From Notospermus geniculatus (taxonomy: Eukaryota > Nemertea > Pilidiophora > Heteronemertea > Lineidae), in contig NMRB01000843.1 in the NCBI GenBank assembly GCA_002633025.1, forward strand, positions 69,100 to 133,099: a DNA stretch of 64,000 nucleotides, in the 5' to 3' direction. Positions 1 to 10,092 of this stretch are shown in pieces; the first letter of the stretch is position 1, and each line of letters opens with the position of its first letter. The notes below the pieces were generated by a model. The model was not told the origin of the DNA. It made no database searches and saw nothing but the letters and a program-made list of their open reading frames with translations. The position numbers and the translations under genes are program-made.

Positions 1-864
1 TTTTATCGTTTGATTTCTAAACCTCCCTACAATGCAACGGCATGCTCCCCGACATTGCACCACGTTACTCTTCTTCAATACATCGGAGATGCCTATAGAG
101 TTCTTCATGAAATTAGACAGCTCTAAAAGTCAGGTTTCAGTGCATTCCCATCATATGTACGTGTATATGCACGGTGTTGTATCTAAGCTACCTGTATAGG
201 CCTGTACATCTGGAACTTCTTAATCAAGCCGACACCAATGTAATTCATCCAAAGAGCGTACACATGTACATGTACACGTACACGTACATGTACATGTACA
301 TTTCAGTATGGAATTCTTCAGAACCAGAACGGCCATGTTTTCCTTTATGCACATTTCGAGTCAGATTTTTTGATGTAGTAACGACCAACCGACGAAAACC
401 TGAAACACCGTAATCAACTACAGAAAAAAAGGATTCGGTCTATGTACTACATGTAAATTGATATCAGTATTCTTGTGTATGAAATACTTAGACTCGAGTT
501 CGGCAAAAAAAAGCTGAATTGCCGATGGACATGTATTTAGTAACCGTACACCTTGCCCATCATTAAACATCGAATCCCCTAAGGGTGGTCATTTTCGTCT
601 ACTGTTGGGAAGCATTGCGCCCATCATTGAGAGTTTGTTGCATTTCTGGGGATGAGACCATTCGTCGAATTGCAGATACAACGGTTGTTGACGATGCCTT
701 CCCTTCCTGAGTGGGGAATTCTACATGGACGAACTGCAGCTACAGGTGTCCTTCAAATGTATTCATAAGGACATTATTGCCCTGAAAAGGGTCAACGAAG
801 ACGGGCGTTTTGTTGCTGTATGTGTGCACTTGCAGACAACAGCAAGCCACGCATGTAGTTCGAA
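1..864. other. Non-coding flank upstream of the GPCR array
   Basis: No convincing coding exon, RNA gene or splice structure is visible here. The stretch holds a short alternating repeat near 258-303. Its last 30-40 bases before the first GPCR start are nearly identical to the bases just upstream of the GPCR start at 10093, so at least that end belongs to the tandem GPCR unit. Confidence 0.5.
258..303. repeat. Simple CATGTA/ACGTAC repeat
   Basis: Short tandem of acatgt and acacgt units, self-complementary and able to form hairpins. The same word is scattered widely over the window, so it looks like genome-wide low-complexity sequence. Confidence 0.7.
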
Positions 865-1614
865 ATGGAAGACCTTCGTTACCGGAACCACGTGACAACG
901 ACTCGGATGAATGAAACCGACACATCGTTGGCGCCTCATTATTTGGTGGAGGTTTGCCAGCTCATTCTTCTGTACGGTTCACCTTTTATTGTCTTTCCTG
1001 GTTTGGTCGGCAACACAGTTTCATTCTTGGTGATGACCATGAAACACAATCGCAGGAACTCGACGTGTTTTTATCTTGCATTTCTTGCAATCGTCGACAA
1101 CCTGGTCCTTATTTCTTTTCATGGCGTCGAGTGGGTGTTCATAAAATTCAAACCTCAAATAAGTACTCTAGAATGCGGCTTCCGGATGACGCTGCTGTAC
1201 ATTTTTACGCATATCGAGTCCTGGTTGGTGGTTGCCATATCACATGACCGGTACATAGCAACGAAATATCCAATGAAAGCTGGTACAATTCTGACAGTGT
1301 CGCGGTCACGACGTGTTTGCATTGCTCTGACGTTCTGTTTCATTCCTTTCGACGTCTGCTACATGTGGTTGAGCTCTGTCATCTACAATCCATTTGGAGA
1401 CTACATGCAGTGCATAGCATTTCTCCCAGATCACTTAATCCTACTGCAGGTTATCACAGTTTTAGAATTTTTCGTGTGTGCTGTGTTCTCATTCACTGCT
1501 ATTTTCTCCTTGAATTACGGCATTATCAAAGCGGTCGTGTCGGCCAGTCACAGACGTGAGGACATCGGCGCCCAAAAGAAAGATCCGAAATCGGAAATTC
1601 GTCTGACGCGTACA
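865..1614 (+). pseudogene. Class A GPCR, 3'-truncated copy 1
   Basis: The frame opens at ATG 865 with a glycosylation sequon (MNET) and runs through five membrane segments and the third intracellular loop. Visible landmarks are GN in TM1, the aspartate of TM2 (AIVDNL), a cysteine at the top of TM3 (LECGF), the DRY motif (SHDRYIATKYP), and the second extracellular cysteine (MQCIAF). It is about 90% or more identical to the complete receptor at 2186-3274. The frame stops being GPCR exactly at the isolated N at 1615, just before TM6, and what follows is a hairpin element. TM6, TM7 and the tail are therefore missing. This is either a true truncation by an inserted element or a contig join inside a collapsed repeat. 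I favour the join, because the copy at 7777 is cut at the same codons, also next to an N. Confidence 0.75.
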
Positions 1615-1617
1615 NCA

Positions 1618-1735
1618 CGAAGCCTTCGCAACTTTGCGTGCAAGCAAGTCTATTGTTTGGCTGCACGTGCCCTATTGTTCACTGACTGCCTTACAATAGA
1701 TTTGCATGCACGCAAAGTTGCGAAGGGTTCGCGAA
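1618..1735. mobile_element. Hairpin MITE next to truncated GPCR
   Basis: Two arms of about 38 bp, starting cgaagccttcgcaactttg and returning as cacgcaaagttgcgaagg, flank about 40 bp of unique sequence. There is no coding capacity. It directly follows the N at 1615 where GPCR copy 1 is lost. No target duplication can be read because the left flank is interrupted. Confidence 0.6.
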
Positions 1736-2185
1736 TATGGCCCTGATGACAAGTTGTACACACTAAACAACCGGTACCTCGAGTAAAGCAGGGCGGACAG
1801 CCATGCATGGATATTGCCTACGGCTACGCATTTCGTCATACGACTCCATGACAGAGATTTTCCGCAAAAAAAGTAATTGTAGTTTTTTAAAAAATCATGT
1901 TATTACTGAGTGAGCTAGTGTTACCACATTTATTCGCCGTAGGTGGTATTCAACCTTGAACTTACTGTGTCCATTGCGGTTCCGATTCTCACTTCAACAT
2001 TAGGCCTATTTGTCTACACGAGAGTTGTCGGCACAGCCTTTGCGAGGGAATCTAGCATCGACACACGAAGTGGGAGCTCCGTTAACTAGGCTGTTCGTCA
2101 ACGGTTGTGTGAAAATTTCCATCAGTTATAAATGCCAGCGTCGATAGCCACGGTTTTGTTGATGTAGGTGCAACAACAGGCATGC
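1736..2185. other. GPCR inter-unit spacer
   Basis: About 450 bp with no coding signal. Parts are diverged relatives of the 5' flanks in front of the later receptors, for example the ttgcctacggc block near 1815 and the block around 1950-2010. It therefore belongs to the tandem unit. Confidence 0.45.
2126..2133 (+). promoter_or_regulatory. Possible TATA box of GPCR copy 2
   Basis: TTATAAAT lies about 53 bp upstream of the ATG at 2186, a plausible distance for a short 5' leader of an intronless gene. The paralogues lack the word at this position, so this is weak evidence. Confidence 0.25.
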
Positions 2186-3274
2186 ATGGAGCTGGAAACG
2201 GAAGTAGACTCGGGCCTTCGTTTCCGGAGCGACGCAACAATAAAATTGAGGAATGGAACACTTCAAACAGACACTTCGTTGGCGCCTCATTATTTGGTGG
2301 AGGTCTGCCAGCTCATTCTTCTGTACGGTTCACCTTTTATTGTCTTTCCTGGTTTGGTCGGCAACACAGTTTCATTCTTGGTGATGACCATGAAACACAA
2401 TCGCAGGAACTCGACGTGTTTTTATCTTGCATTTCTTGCAATCGTCGACAACCTGGTTCTCATATCCTTCCATGGTTTCGAGTGGGTGTTCATAAAATTC
2501 AAACCCCGAATTACTAACTTGGAATGCGGCTTCCGGACGACGGTGCTGTACATTTTCACACACATGGAAGCCTGGTTGATTGTTGCCATATCACATGACC
2601 GGTACATAGCAACGAAATATCCAATGAAAGCTGGTACAATTCTGACAGTGTCGCGGTCACGACGTGTTTGCATTGCTCTGACGTTCTGTTTCATTCCTTT
2701 CGACGTCTGCTACATGTGGTTGAGTTCTGTCATCTACAATCCATTTGGGGACACCATGCAGTGCCTGGCATTTCTACCAGACCATTTAGTCCTTCTTCAG
2801 ATTATCACGGTTTTAGAATTTTTCGTTTGTGCCTTGGTCCCATTCAGCTCCATTTTCTCTTTGAATTACGGCATTATCAAAGAGGTCGTGTCGGCCAGTC
2901 ACAGGCGTGAGGACATCGGCGCCCAAAAGAAAGATCCGAAATCAGAAATTCGTCTGACGCGTACACTTCTTTGCATCTCATTTTTCTTCATAACATGTTC
3001 TCTCCCAGTTCACGTTGACCATCTTTTCAAAGTCTTTGTCGAGGTGACCTTTGACCCTGACGTCATCACAGACAAACCTTTCACACTTGTCACGGATGTA
3101 TATTGGTACAACGTGTCCCCTCTCCTAGATTTAGTCCTTGGAATGGTATATGCTTTGAACAGTGCGTCAAATTTCATCTTTTACTGCGTCATGGGAGGAC
3201 GTTTCCGGAAGGATGTCCTACATCTCTTCATGTGCAAACGCAGTACTTGTAGGTGTAGGGAAAAAATGTTCTGA
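2186..3274 (+). CDS. Class A (rhodopsin-like) GPCR, complete, intronless
   Basis: Single-exon receptor of 362 residues. I start it at ATG 2186 (MELET), because the same MELET start is conserved at 5674, 7777 and 9671. Features: N-glycosylation site near residue 23 (NGT); TM1 at about 39-67 with GN at 59-60; TM2 at about 77-98 with D88; conserved cysteines C114 and C193 for the extracellular disulfide; DRY at 138-140; TM6 at about 259-285 with CSLP in place of the usual CWxP; TM7 at about 306-334 with NFIFY (329-333) in place of NPxxY; a Cys-rich tail (350, 355, 357) suited to palmitoylation. This is a plasma-membrane receptor of peptide- or chemosensory-type class A. The ligand cannot be read from sequence. 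The intronless tandem arrangement matches the expanded chemosensory GPCR families known in sea urchins. A MITE begins 2-3 bp after the stop codon. Confidence 0.9.
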   Translation: MELETEVDSGLRFRSDATIKLRNGTLQTDTSLAPHYLVEVCQLILLYGSPFIVFPGLVGNTVSFLVMTMKHNRRNSTCFYLAFLAIVDNLVLISFHGFEWVFIKFKPRITNLECGFRTTVLYIFTHMEAWLIVAISHDRYIATKYPMKAGTILTVSRSRRVCIALTFCFIPFDVCYMWLSSVIYNPFGDTMQCLAFLPDHLVLLQIITVLEFFVCALVPFSSIFSLNYGIIKEVVSASHRREDIGAQKKDPKSEIRLTRTLLCISFFFITCSLPVHVDHLFKVFVEVTFDPDVITDKPFTLVTDVYWYNVSPLLDLVLGMVYALNSASNFIFYCVMGGRFRKDVLHLFMCKRSTCRCREKMF

Positions 3275-3276
3275 AT

Positions 3277-3490
3277 TAAAGGAGCACGTATTGGATCTCA
3301 AATTCGTTTATTTGACTGCCGACGTGGAGGGAGCCACCTAGCGGTAGCAACACGAACTACAAAAATGCATTACAAAATGTACGTAGTAAATCGGTCAATT
3401 CGCCGACAACGTAGTTCGTCCCTGGGTTGGAGAGTGGCGCGGTGGCGCCGGCTGTTGAGAAAAAGTGGCAATACCGTGGCAAGGCCTTTT
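3277..3490. mobile_element. TTAAAGGAGC MITE, copy 1
   Basis: The sequence from the left end TTAAAGGAGCAC is the same family as 17021-17233, sharing long blocks such as gactgccgacgt and gagagtggcgcggtggcg. The right end is decayed here. It starts almost at the stop codon of the GPCR ending at 3274, so it probably supplies that gene's 3' UTR. Confidence 0.7.
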
Positions 3491-3784
3491 TATGACCCAT
3501 CACGGTCGGTTAGAACAACATTCCGTGGTTCTTTTTCCACCACTTCAATCATACTTTCTATCTTTGTATCGATTTGACTTTGCCCGGTGTTGCCTCTCGT
3601 CCTAGATCTCTACCGAAGTGTCGGTAGGCGTAGACACGTGGGCTTACGGTACGGGCGCAACTGCCAGCCTGTGACAACCGGTGTTTACTTCTGTTGGTGT
3701 AGGATGCGCTGGGCAGGACACGCCGGGCGATCACGGTCAAGATCAATCGATGATACGAGCATTTTTCTCCATGTCGCCAAAGCA
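3491..3784. other. Spacer without recognised content
   Basis: No coding or RNA signal seen. The short open frames on both strands overlap one another and show no family motif. Confidence 0.4.
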
Positions 3785-4325
3785 TGACAGGTGCCATCCT
3801 GAGAATCTCAGGTCATTTACGGTCGTACCCATTCGGAACTTCCGAAGGCAACTGCTCGGCAATTTCCGTACGGTCGCATTTCCCCTCGGACACAAGTCCA
3901 AGGCAGCCATCTTGAACGCGCAACGATTGCCGTTCGTTTCTGCAGGTAATTGTGCGGTTCGCCTCATCACACCTGCGCATGAACAAAATAGGGCACACAA
4001 AAACGTTGCGTTATTGAATCAATAATTGGCAGATTGGGTGAGATACCGGTAAGTTTATATATAATATTATATAATATGGCTCAAATAATCCAGCAAATAA
4101 GGTTGAACATCTTAACAGGCCAAAATTCGGCCAAAATAGTTCCACGGTCGGTCACGTGGGTTTGTTGATAAACAATATGGCTGCCTTGGACTTGTGTCCG
4201 AGGTGAAATGCGCCGCCCAGTGACAGATAAGCAGTTCGCCTCAGGTCGTTCCGAATGGGTCGTACCCTCCCGCAATGTAGCGAAAGCGCGAAGCCCTGGG
4301 ATTCTCAGGATGAACAGGTGCCGTT
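3785..4325. repeat. Large fold-back element, about 540 bp
   Basis: Arms of about 140 bp face each other. The left arm (about 3785-3935) contains catcctgagaatctcagg, cccattcggaac and ggacttgtgtccgagg in reverse complement. The right arm (about 4165-4325) contains the complementary words. The loop is AT-rich near 4060. No transposase frame is present, so this is a non-autonomous fold-back element or the remnant of one. Confidence 0.6.
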
Positions 4326-4354
4326 GAGTACCTAAAGGTAGGCCTACTTTTGGC

Positions 4355-4478
4355 AAGGCTCCGTATCGTTGATCCGTGTCACGGATGACGTATCGAGCTA
4401 ATACATTTTCTATTAAAGTCATACGTCATTACGTAATAGGGGTCGACGATACGGATACGGATACGGATCGGAGCCTTG
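4355..4478. repeat. Small hairpin with CAAGGCTCCG ends
   Basis: The ends caaggctccg and cggagccttg are inverted copies. Inside, a short ggatac tandem run adjoins the right end. About 120 bp, non-coding. Confidence 0.45.
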
Positions 4479-4825
4479 TGAGATTCCTTAGGTGGCGTGT
4501 AGGTTGGTTCCCGATATCTCCGCTAGGGCGTGTGCTCAACGGTATAAGCCATAGCGGTGAGACCAGGAACCATCTATCGCGGCATGACTATTGTCATGCG
4601 GACACAGGTCTACACTACTGCAGCTACATGAAATGCTGATTAATGCTTGCGAGCGATATTTGTCGCCTGAAGACACTTGTCGACATTTGTCGCATGATGA
4701 CGTTTATTTTGGCGATAGGGGTCGGTCTCGTTTGCTCAGGCGTTACCAGTATGGTGAATGAGAGCAGACGAGAATACCCCATGACTGAAGACCAACAGAC
4801 TCATCAAATCAGCTTCCATATTACT

Positions 4826-5250
4826 CTTCATTCCACATCCGATTGGCGCGAGGTTTATGGCCGATATCTCCGCAACGGCTGGGTCAAATTTGACACAATA
4901 TACACCAATCGATTTGTCTTTTTGGCCGCTACAGGCACCATCGCTGTCATTTTCCGTAAAAACGTGACATAAAAAAGTTCTTTCAGCAATCACAGTTCGT
5001 GTTACGGCCTAAATGGCGGCCATTTTGAAATGACGCAATGCATCGCGCATGTGTAAACTGCACTGAACATGGTGAAATGAAATGGGTTTTGAGAAAGGGA
5101 TCCGTTATGTCGGCCTTGCACAAAAAATGAAGATAGCGGAAAGACACCGACAAGAAAGACAAGTCAATTGACGTATGTTTTGTCAAATTTGACCCAGGCG
5201 TTGCGGATATATCGGCCGAAAACCTCGTGCCAATTGGATGTGGAATGAAG
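4826..5250. mobile_element. CTTCATTCCACATCC fold-back element, copy 1
   Basis: A 425-bp element whose outer arms read cttcattccacatccg and ggatgtggaatgaag. The arms continue inward through a shared gcaacggctgggtcaaattt block. Further copies lie at 51669-52090 and, heavily interrupted, at 39023-39710. Internal short frames differ between copies, so it is not coding. Confidence 0.75.
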
Positions 5251-5673
5251 TGCAGTTGAACATAGTAGGCCTACATGTACATGTATAAAGCACAATTACA
5301 GAATTGCCTACGGCCACATCTTTGTAATAATAACTCCTTGATTGGAGTTTTTCGTGAATGGTGTAATTACATCTCCATCACTCAGCTACAGTTTCTGTCT
5401 TTGTTTTCAACCTTGGACTTTCTTTATCCATTGGTTCGGGTTTTACCTGCAACATTTCTTGTTGACATATCATGTAGCCTACCGACAAGAAAGTTGTCGG
5501 CACAACCTTCCCGGAAAGGAATCAACTTTAGGTCCATGAGGAGCTACTTATCTTATACGTCCATGGCAGGGTAGCGTGTTTGTCACAAGTTGTATGACAA
5601 TTTCCTTCGACCACATCTCAGTCGCGGTGACTTCGAACATTCCAAGGTTTTGTTGGAGCAACGACCGGCACGC

Positions 5674-6741
5674 ATGGAGCTGGAAACTGACGAAGGCGAC
5701 CTCAGTTTCCACAATGACGTAACAACGAAATGGAGGAATGACACGAATCAAACAGACACTTCGTTGGCGCCTCATTATTTGGTGGAGGTTTGTCAGCTCA
5801 TTCTTCTGTACGGTTCACCTTTTATTGTCTTTCCTGGTTTGGTCGGCAACACAGTTTCATTCTTGGTGATGACCATGAAACACAATCGCAGAAACTCGAC
5901 GTGTTTTTATCTTGCATTTCTTGCAATCGTCGACAATCTAATCCTCATTACGCTTCACGGCGTCGAGTGGGTGTTTATAAAATTCAGACCCCCAATCAGT
6001 AATTTGGAATGCGGTTTTCGGATGACACTGCTGTACATTTTTACGCATATGGAGTCCTGGTTGGTCGTTGCCATATCACATGACCGGTACATAGCAACGA
6101 AATATCCAATGAAAGCTGGTACAATTCTGACAGTGTCACGGTCACGACTTGTTTGCATTGCTCTGACGTTCTGTTTCATTCCTTTCGACGTCTGCTACAT
6201 GTGGTTGAGCTCTGTCATCTACAATCCATTTGGAGACTACATGCAATGCATAGCATTTCTCCCAGATCACTTAATCCTGCTCCAGATTATCACGGTCATA
6301 GAATTTTTCATCTGTGCGGGGTTCTCATCCGCTGCCATTTTCTCTTTGAATTACGGCATTATCAAAACGGTCGTGTCAGCCAGTCACAGACGTGAGGACA
6401 TCGGCGCCCAAAAGAAAGATCTGAAATCGGAAAACCGTCTGACACGAACGCTTCTGGGTGTATCATTCTTTTTCATAACATGCTCTCTGCCAATTCACGT
6501 TGACCATCTTTTCAAGGTCTTTGTCGAGGTGACCTTTGACCCTGACGTCATCACAGACAAATCCTTCATCCTTGTCACGGATGTATATTGGTACAACGTC
6601 TCCCTCCTCCTAGATTTAGTTCTTGGAATGATGTACGCCGTGAACTGTGCATCGAATTTCATCTTTTACTGCGTCTTGGGAGGACGTTTTAGGAAAGATG
6701 CTATCAACCTTTTGATGTGCAACAGCAATTGGTGCCGCTAA
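5674..6741 (+). CDS. Class A GPCR, complete, intronless (copy 3)
   Basis: 355 residues from ATG 5674 (MELETDEGD). The open frame extends upstream to 5590 but has no ATG there. The N-terminus carries two sequons (NDT, NQT). The same landmarks as in the 2186 gene are present: GN in TM1, aspartate in TM2, paired extracellular cysteines, DRY, CSLP in TM6 and NFIFY in TM7. The tail is shorter and ends NSNWCR. The ICL2 region reads SRSRLVC where the others have SRSRRVC. Expected to be a plasma-membrane, G-protein-signalling receptor. The ligand is unknown. This copy's 5' flank lacks the hairpin MITE found in the next two units, so it shows the empty site (ATC at 5469-5471). Confidence 0.9.
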   Translation: MELETDEGDLSFHNDVTTKWRNDTNQTDTSLAPHYLVEVCQLILLYGSPFIVFPGLVGNTVSFLVMTMKHNRRNSTCFYLAFLAIVDNLILITLHGVEWVFIKFRPPISNLECGFRMTLLYIFTHMESWLVVAISHDRYIATKYPMKAGTILTVSRSRLVCIALTFCFIPFDVCYMWLSSVIYNPFGDYMQCIAFLPDHLILLQIITVIEFFICAGFSSAAIFSLNYGIIKTVVSASHRREDIGAQKKDLKSENRLTRTLLGVSFFFITCSLPIHVDHLFKVFVEVTFDPDVITDKSFILVTDVYWYNVSLLLDLVLGMMYAVNCASNFIFYCVLGGRFRKDAINLLMCNSNWCR

Positions 6742-7418
6742 ATTCTCTTAAAATCCTTAACTCGAATCTTAAGCCCCCTTCTTTCTTACACAATCGGAGA
6801 TCACTGCATTCCCCCCGTTTCACCATAACCCAAAGTTGAGTTCACCAAGAATCACTGGCACAGGAAGCAGGTCTCTGTGACCTACACATGTTGCAGAGGA
6901 GTTGTGTCATATCATTCAAAAACCTCGTACGAGAGTGAGGTTCCCAACCTCGGGGCGAGTGACGGGTACCTTCTCTCTCTGCGCCCGTCAGTTCCCCACT
7001 GAGGTTGAATCTTACCGACAAGCTATGATGATTTCCGATCTTGTACAAACAAGTATTCGTACTGATACCGGCATGTATAATCGGACTCAACAAATACGTG
7101 GGTTAGTAAAAGACCCCATCCAAGTGAGGAACATGAGTAACTTGAGATGGCCTCTTCCATACTCACCAGGGCCAATAATGCTATGGCTTCAGCCCTGACG
7201 GAAAAGTGTAATACAAATACAAATGTACATATATAAAGCACAATACAGAATTGCCTACGGCCACATCTTTGTAATACCAACTCCTTGATCTGAGTTTTTC
7301 TTGAATGGTATAATTATATCTCCATCATTCAGCTACTGTTTCTGTCTTTGTATTCAACCTTGGACTTTCTTTATCCATTGGTTCGGGTTTTACCTGCAAC
7401 ATTTCTTGTTGACATATC
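6742..7418. other. GPCR inter-unit spacer
   Basis: Holds the duplicated 3' flank of copy 3 and the duplicated 5' flank of copy 4, with no independent gene. A TATA-like word (atatataaag, about 7229) is conserved at about 9129 and, with changes, at 5282. It is about 500 bp from the start codon, so its promoter role is uncertain. Confidence 0.5.
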
Positions 7419-7561
7419 GGGTGGTATGCACCAACGAAGATCTTGAACTAAGGTTGAGCCACAACTTTTCCATTATCACATCATGCCCTGGCAAACCTGA
7501 ACAATTGAAAAGCTGTGACTCAACCTGAGTTCAAGATAATCTTCGTTGGTGCGTACGGCCC
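7419..7561. mobile_element. GGG-ended hairpin MITE with ATC target duplication, copy 1
   Basis: A 143-bp element with arms of about 45 bp (GGGTGGTATGCACCAACG against a right end that reads GGGCCGTACGCACCAAC in reverse). It is flanked by ATC at 7416-7418 and 7562-7564. The homologous flank of the GPCR at 5674 reads gacatatcatgtagcc without it, which is the pre-insertion site. A 3-bp duplication and GGG ends fit PIF/Harbinger-type MITEs, although ATC is not their usual target. Confidence 0.8.
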
Positions 7562-7776
7562 ATCATGTAGCCTACCGACAAGAAAGTTGTCGGCACAACC
7601 TCCCCGGAAAGGAATCAACTTTAGGTCCATGACTATACTGAGGAGCTACTATTCTTATACGTCCATGGCAGGGTATAGCGTGTCGTGTCGCAAGTTGTAT
7701 AACAATTTCCTTCGACCAAATCTCACTCGCGGTGACTTTGAACATTCCAAGGTTTTTTGAGCAACGACAGGCACGC

Positions 7777-8558
7777 ATGGAGTTGGAAACCGACGAAGGC
7801 GTCCTCAGTTTCCAGAACGACGTAACAACAAAATGGAGGAATGACACGAATCAAACAGACACATCGTTGGCGCCTCATTATTTGGTGGAGGTTTGCCAGC
7901 TCATTCTTCTGTATGGTTCACCTTCATTTATTATCTTTCCTGGTTTGGTCGGCAACACAGTTACATTCTTGGTGATGACCATGAAACACAATCGCAGAAA
8001 CTCGACGTGTTTTTATCTTGCATTTCTTGCAATCGTCGACAACCTAATCCTCATTTCGCTTCACCTCTTCGAGTGGTTGTTCATAAAATTCAAACCCCAA
8101 ATCAGTAATTTGGAATGCGGCTTCCGGATGACGCTGCTGTACATTTTTACGCATATGGAGTCCTGGTTGATTGTTGCCATATCACATGACCGGTACATAG
8201 CAACGAAATATCCAATGAAAGCTAGTACAATTCTGACAGTGTCGCGGTCACGACGTGTTTGCATTGTTCTGACGTTCTGTTTCATTCCTTTGGACGTCTG
8301 CTACATGTGGTTGAGCTCCGTCATCTTCAATCCATTTGGAGACTACATGCAGTGCATAGCATTTCTACCAGATCATCTGGTCTTTCTCCAGGTTGTCACG
8401 GTTTTAGAATTTTTCGTCTGCGCCGGGTTCTCATCCACCGCCATTTTCTTTTTGAATTACGGCATTATCAAAGCGGTCGTGTCGGCCAGTCACAGGCGTG
8501 AGGACATCGGCGCCCAAAAGAAAGATCCGAAATCGGAAAACCGTCTGACGCGTACACT
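7777..8558 (+). pseudogene. Class A GPCR, 3'-truncated copy 4
   Basis: Starts at ATG 7777 (MELETDEGV) and reads cleanly through TM1 to the third intracellular loop, with NDT/NQT sequons, GN, TM2 aspartate, both cysteines and DRY. It differs from its neighbours by an extra residue in TM1 (GSPSFIIF) and by HLFEWLF after TM2. GPCR homology stops at LTRT just before TM6, at the isolated N at 8559, and is followed by unrelated sequence. The truncation point matches copy 1 to within a codon or two. Either a genuine 3' deletion or, more likely, a contig join in a collapsed repeat. Confidence 0.75.
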
Positions 8559-8559
8559 N

Positions 8560-9318
8560 TAAATCGCAAATATCGTAGTCGTCATAGTCGTGTCTCAAAG
8601 TCGTAACGACTAGGATTACGACTTCAATATTCATTATTTATCCGCACTTCCGATTTACTAGGCCAATTTTTTCTGCCTTCAATTTATGGTGTTTGACGAA
8701 TTGAAAACTTCTATCACATAGTTTTTATCAAGGATGTCCACAGCGGACTGCAATTCATTCTCGTAGTTGAAGTCGGAGTCGGAGTCGGAAAACTGCGCAA
8801 CCTCTCTATTCAAAAACGTCGTACGAGAGTGAGATTCCCAACCTCGGGGCGAGTTGACGGGCACCTTCTCTCTCTGCGCCCGTCAGTTCCACACTGAGGT
8901 TGGATCTTACCGACAATCTATGATGATTTCCGAAGAGTTTCGATCTTGTACAAACAAGTATTCGTACTGATACCGGCATGTATATCGGACTCAACAAATA
9001 CATGGGTTAGTAAAATAGCCCATCCAAGTGAGGAACATAGCTTGAGATGGCCTCTTCCCTACTCACCAGGTCCAATAATGCTATGGCTTCAGCCCTGACG
9101 GAAAAGTGTAATACAAATACAAATGTACATATATAAAGCACAATACAGAATTGCCTACGGCCACATCTTTGTAATACCAACTCCTTGATCTGAGCTTTTC
9201 TTGAATGGTATAATTACATCTCCATCATTCAGCTACTGTTTCTGTCTTTGTGTTCAACCTTGGACTTGCTGTATCCATTGGTTCGGGTTCTTCCTGCAAC
9301 ATTTCTTGTTGACATATC
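8560..9318. other. GPCR inter-unit spacer after contig join
   Basis: The first 250 bp (8560-8810) are unlike other spacers and include a run of tagtcgt/cgactac words and a short gtcggagtcggag repeat near 8772. From about 8815 the standard 3' flank and then the 5' flank of the next unit resume. No separate gene seen. Confidence 0.45.
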
Positions 9319-9465
9319 GGGTGGTGGGCACCAACGAAGATTATCTTGAACTTGTGGTTGAGCCAAAACTTTTCCATTATAACATCATGCCCTGGCAAAC
9401 CTGAACAATTGAAAAGCTGTGACTCAACCTGAGTTCAAGATAATCTTCGTTGGTGCATACGGCCC
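9319..9465. mobile_element. GGG-ended hairpin MITE with ATC target duplication, copy 2
   Basis: 147-bp copy at the orthologous position of the next tandem unit, flanked by ATC at 9316-9318 and 9466-9468. It differs from the 7419 copy by a few bases and a 3-bp indel. Both copies therefore descend from one insertion made before this unit duplicated. Confidence 0.8.
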
Positions 9466-9670
9466 ATCATGTAGCCTACCGACAAGAAAGTTGTCGGCAC
9501 AACCTTCCCGGAAAGGAATCAACTTTAGGTCCATGAGGAGCTACTATTCTTATACGTCCATGGCAGGGTAGTGTGTTTGTCGCAAGTTGTATGACAATTT
9601 CCTTCGACCACATCTCACTCGCGGTGACTTTGAACATTCCAAGGTTTTGTTGGAGCAACGACCGGCACGC

Positions 9671-10064
9671 ATGGAGTTGGAAACCGACGAAGGCGTCCTC
9701 AGTTTCCAGAACGACGTAACAACAAAATGGAGGAATGACACGAATCAAAGCGACACTTCGTTGGCGCCTCATTATTTGGTGGAGGTCTGCCAGCTCATTC
9801 TTCTGTACGGTTCACCTTCATTTATTATCTTTCCCGGTTTGGTGGGCAACACTATTACATTCTTAGTGATGACCATGAAACACAATCGCAGGAACTCGAC
9901 GTGTTTTTATCTTGCATTTCTTGCAATCGTCGACAACCTAATCCTCATTTCGCTTCACCTCTTCGAGTGGTTGTTCATAAAATTCAGACCCCAAATCAGT
10001 AATTTGGAATGCGGTTTTCGGATGACCCTGCTGTACATTTTTACGCATATGGAGTCCTGGTTGA
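9671..10064 (+). pseudogene. Class A GPCR 5' fragment (TM1 to TM3)
   Basis: Opens at ATG 9671 (MELETDEGV) and matches copy 4 through TM1, TM2 and the start of TM3 (MESWL). At about 10062-10066 it switches into the 5' leader of another receptor, the same sequence that precedes the start at 865 (gacaacagcaagccacg). The frame then runs on for about 20 unrelated codons and stops at 10123, overlapping the start of the next receptor in a different frame. A deletion through short homology or an assembly chimera would both explain it. Confidence 0.75.
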
Positions 10065-10092
10065 CAACAGCAAGCCACGCATGTAGTTCGAA

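Noticed and set aside
174-413. Open frame of about 80 codons over the CATGTA repeat
   Set aside because: The frame is generated by the alternating repeat (MYMYTYTYMYMY-like) and has no ATG context, splice sites or family motif.
4643-4972. Frame with a possible signal-peptide-like start
   Set aside because: Its second half lies inside the fold-back element at 4826-5250, and the frame is not kept in the other copies of that element.
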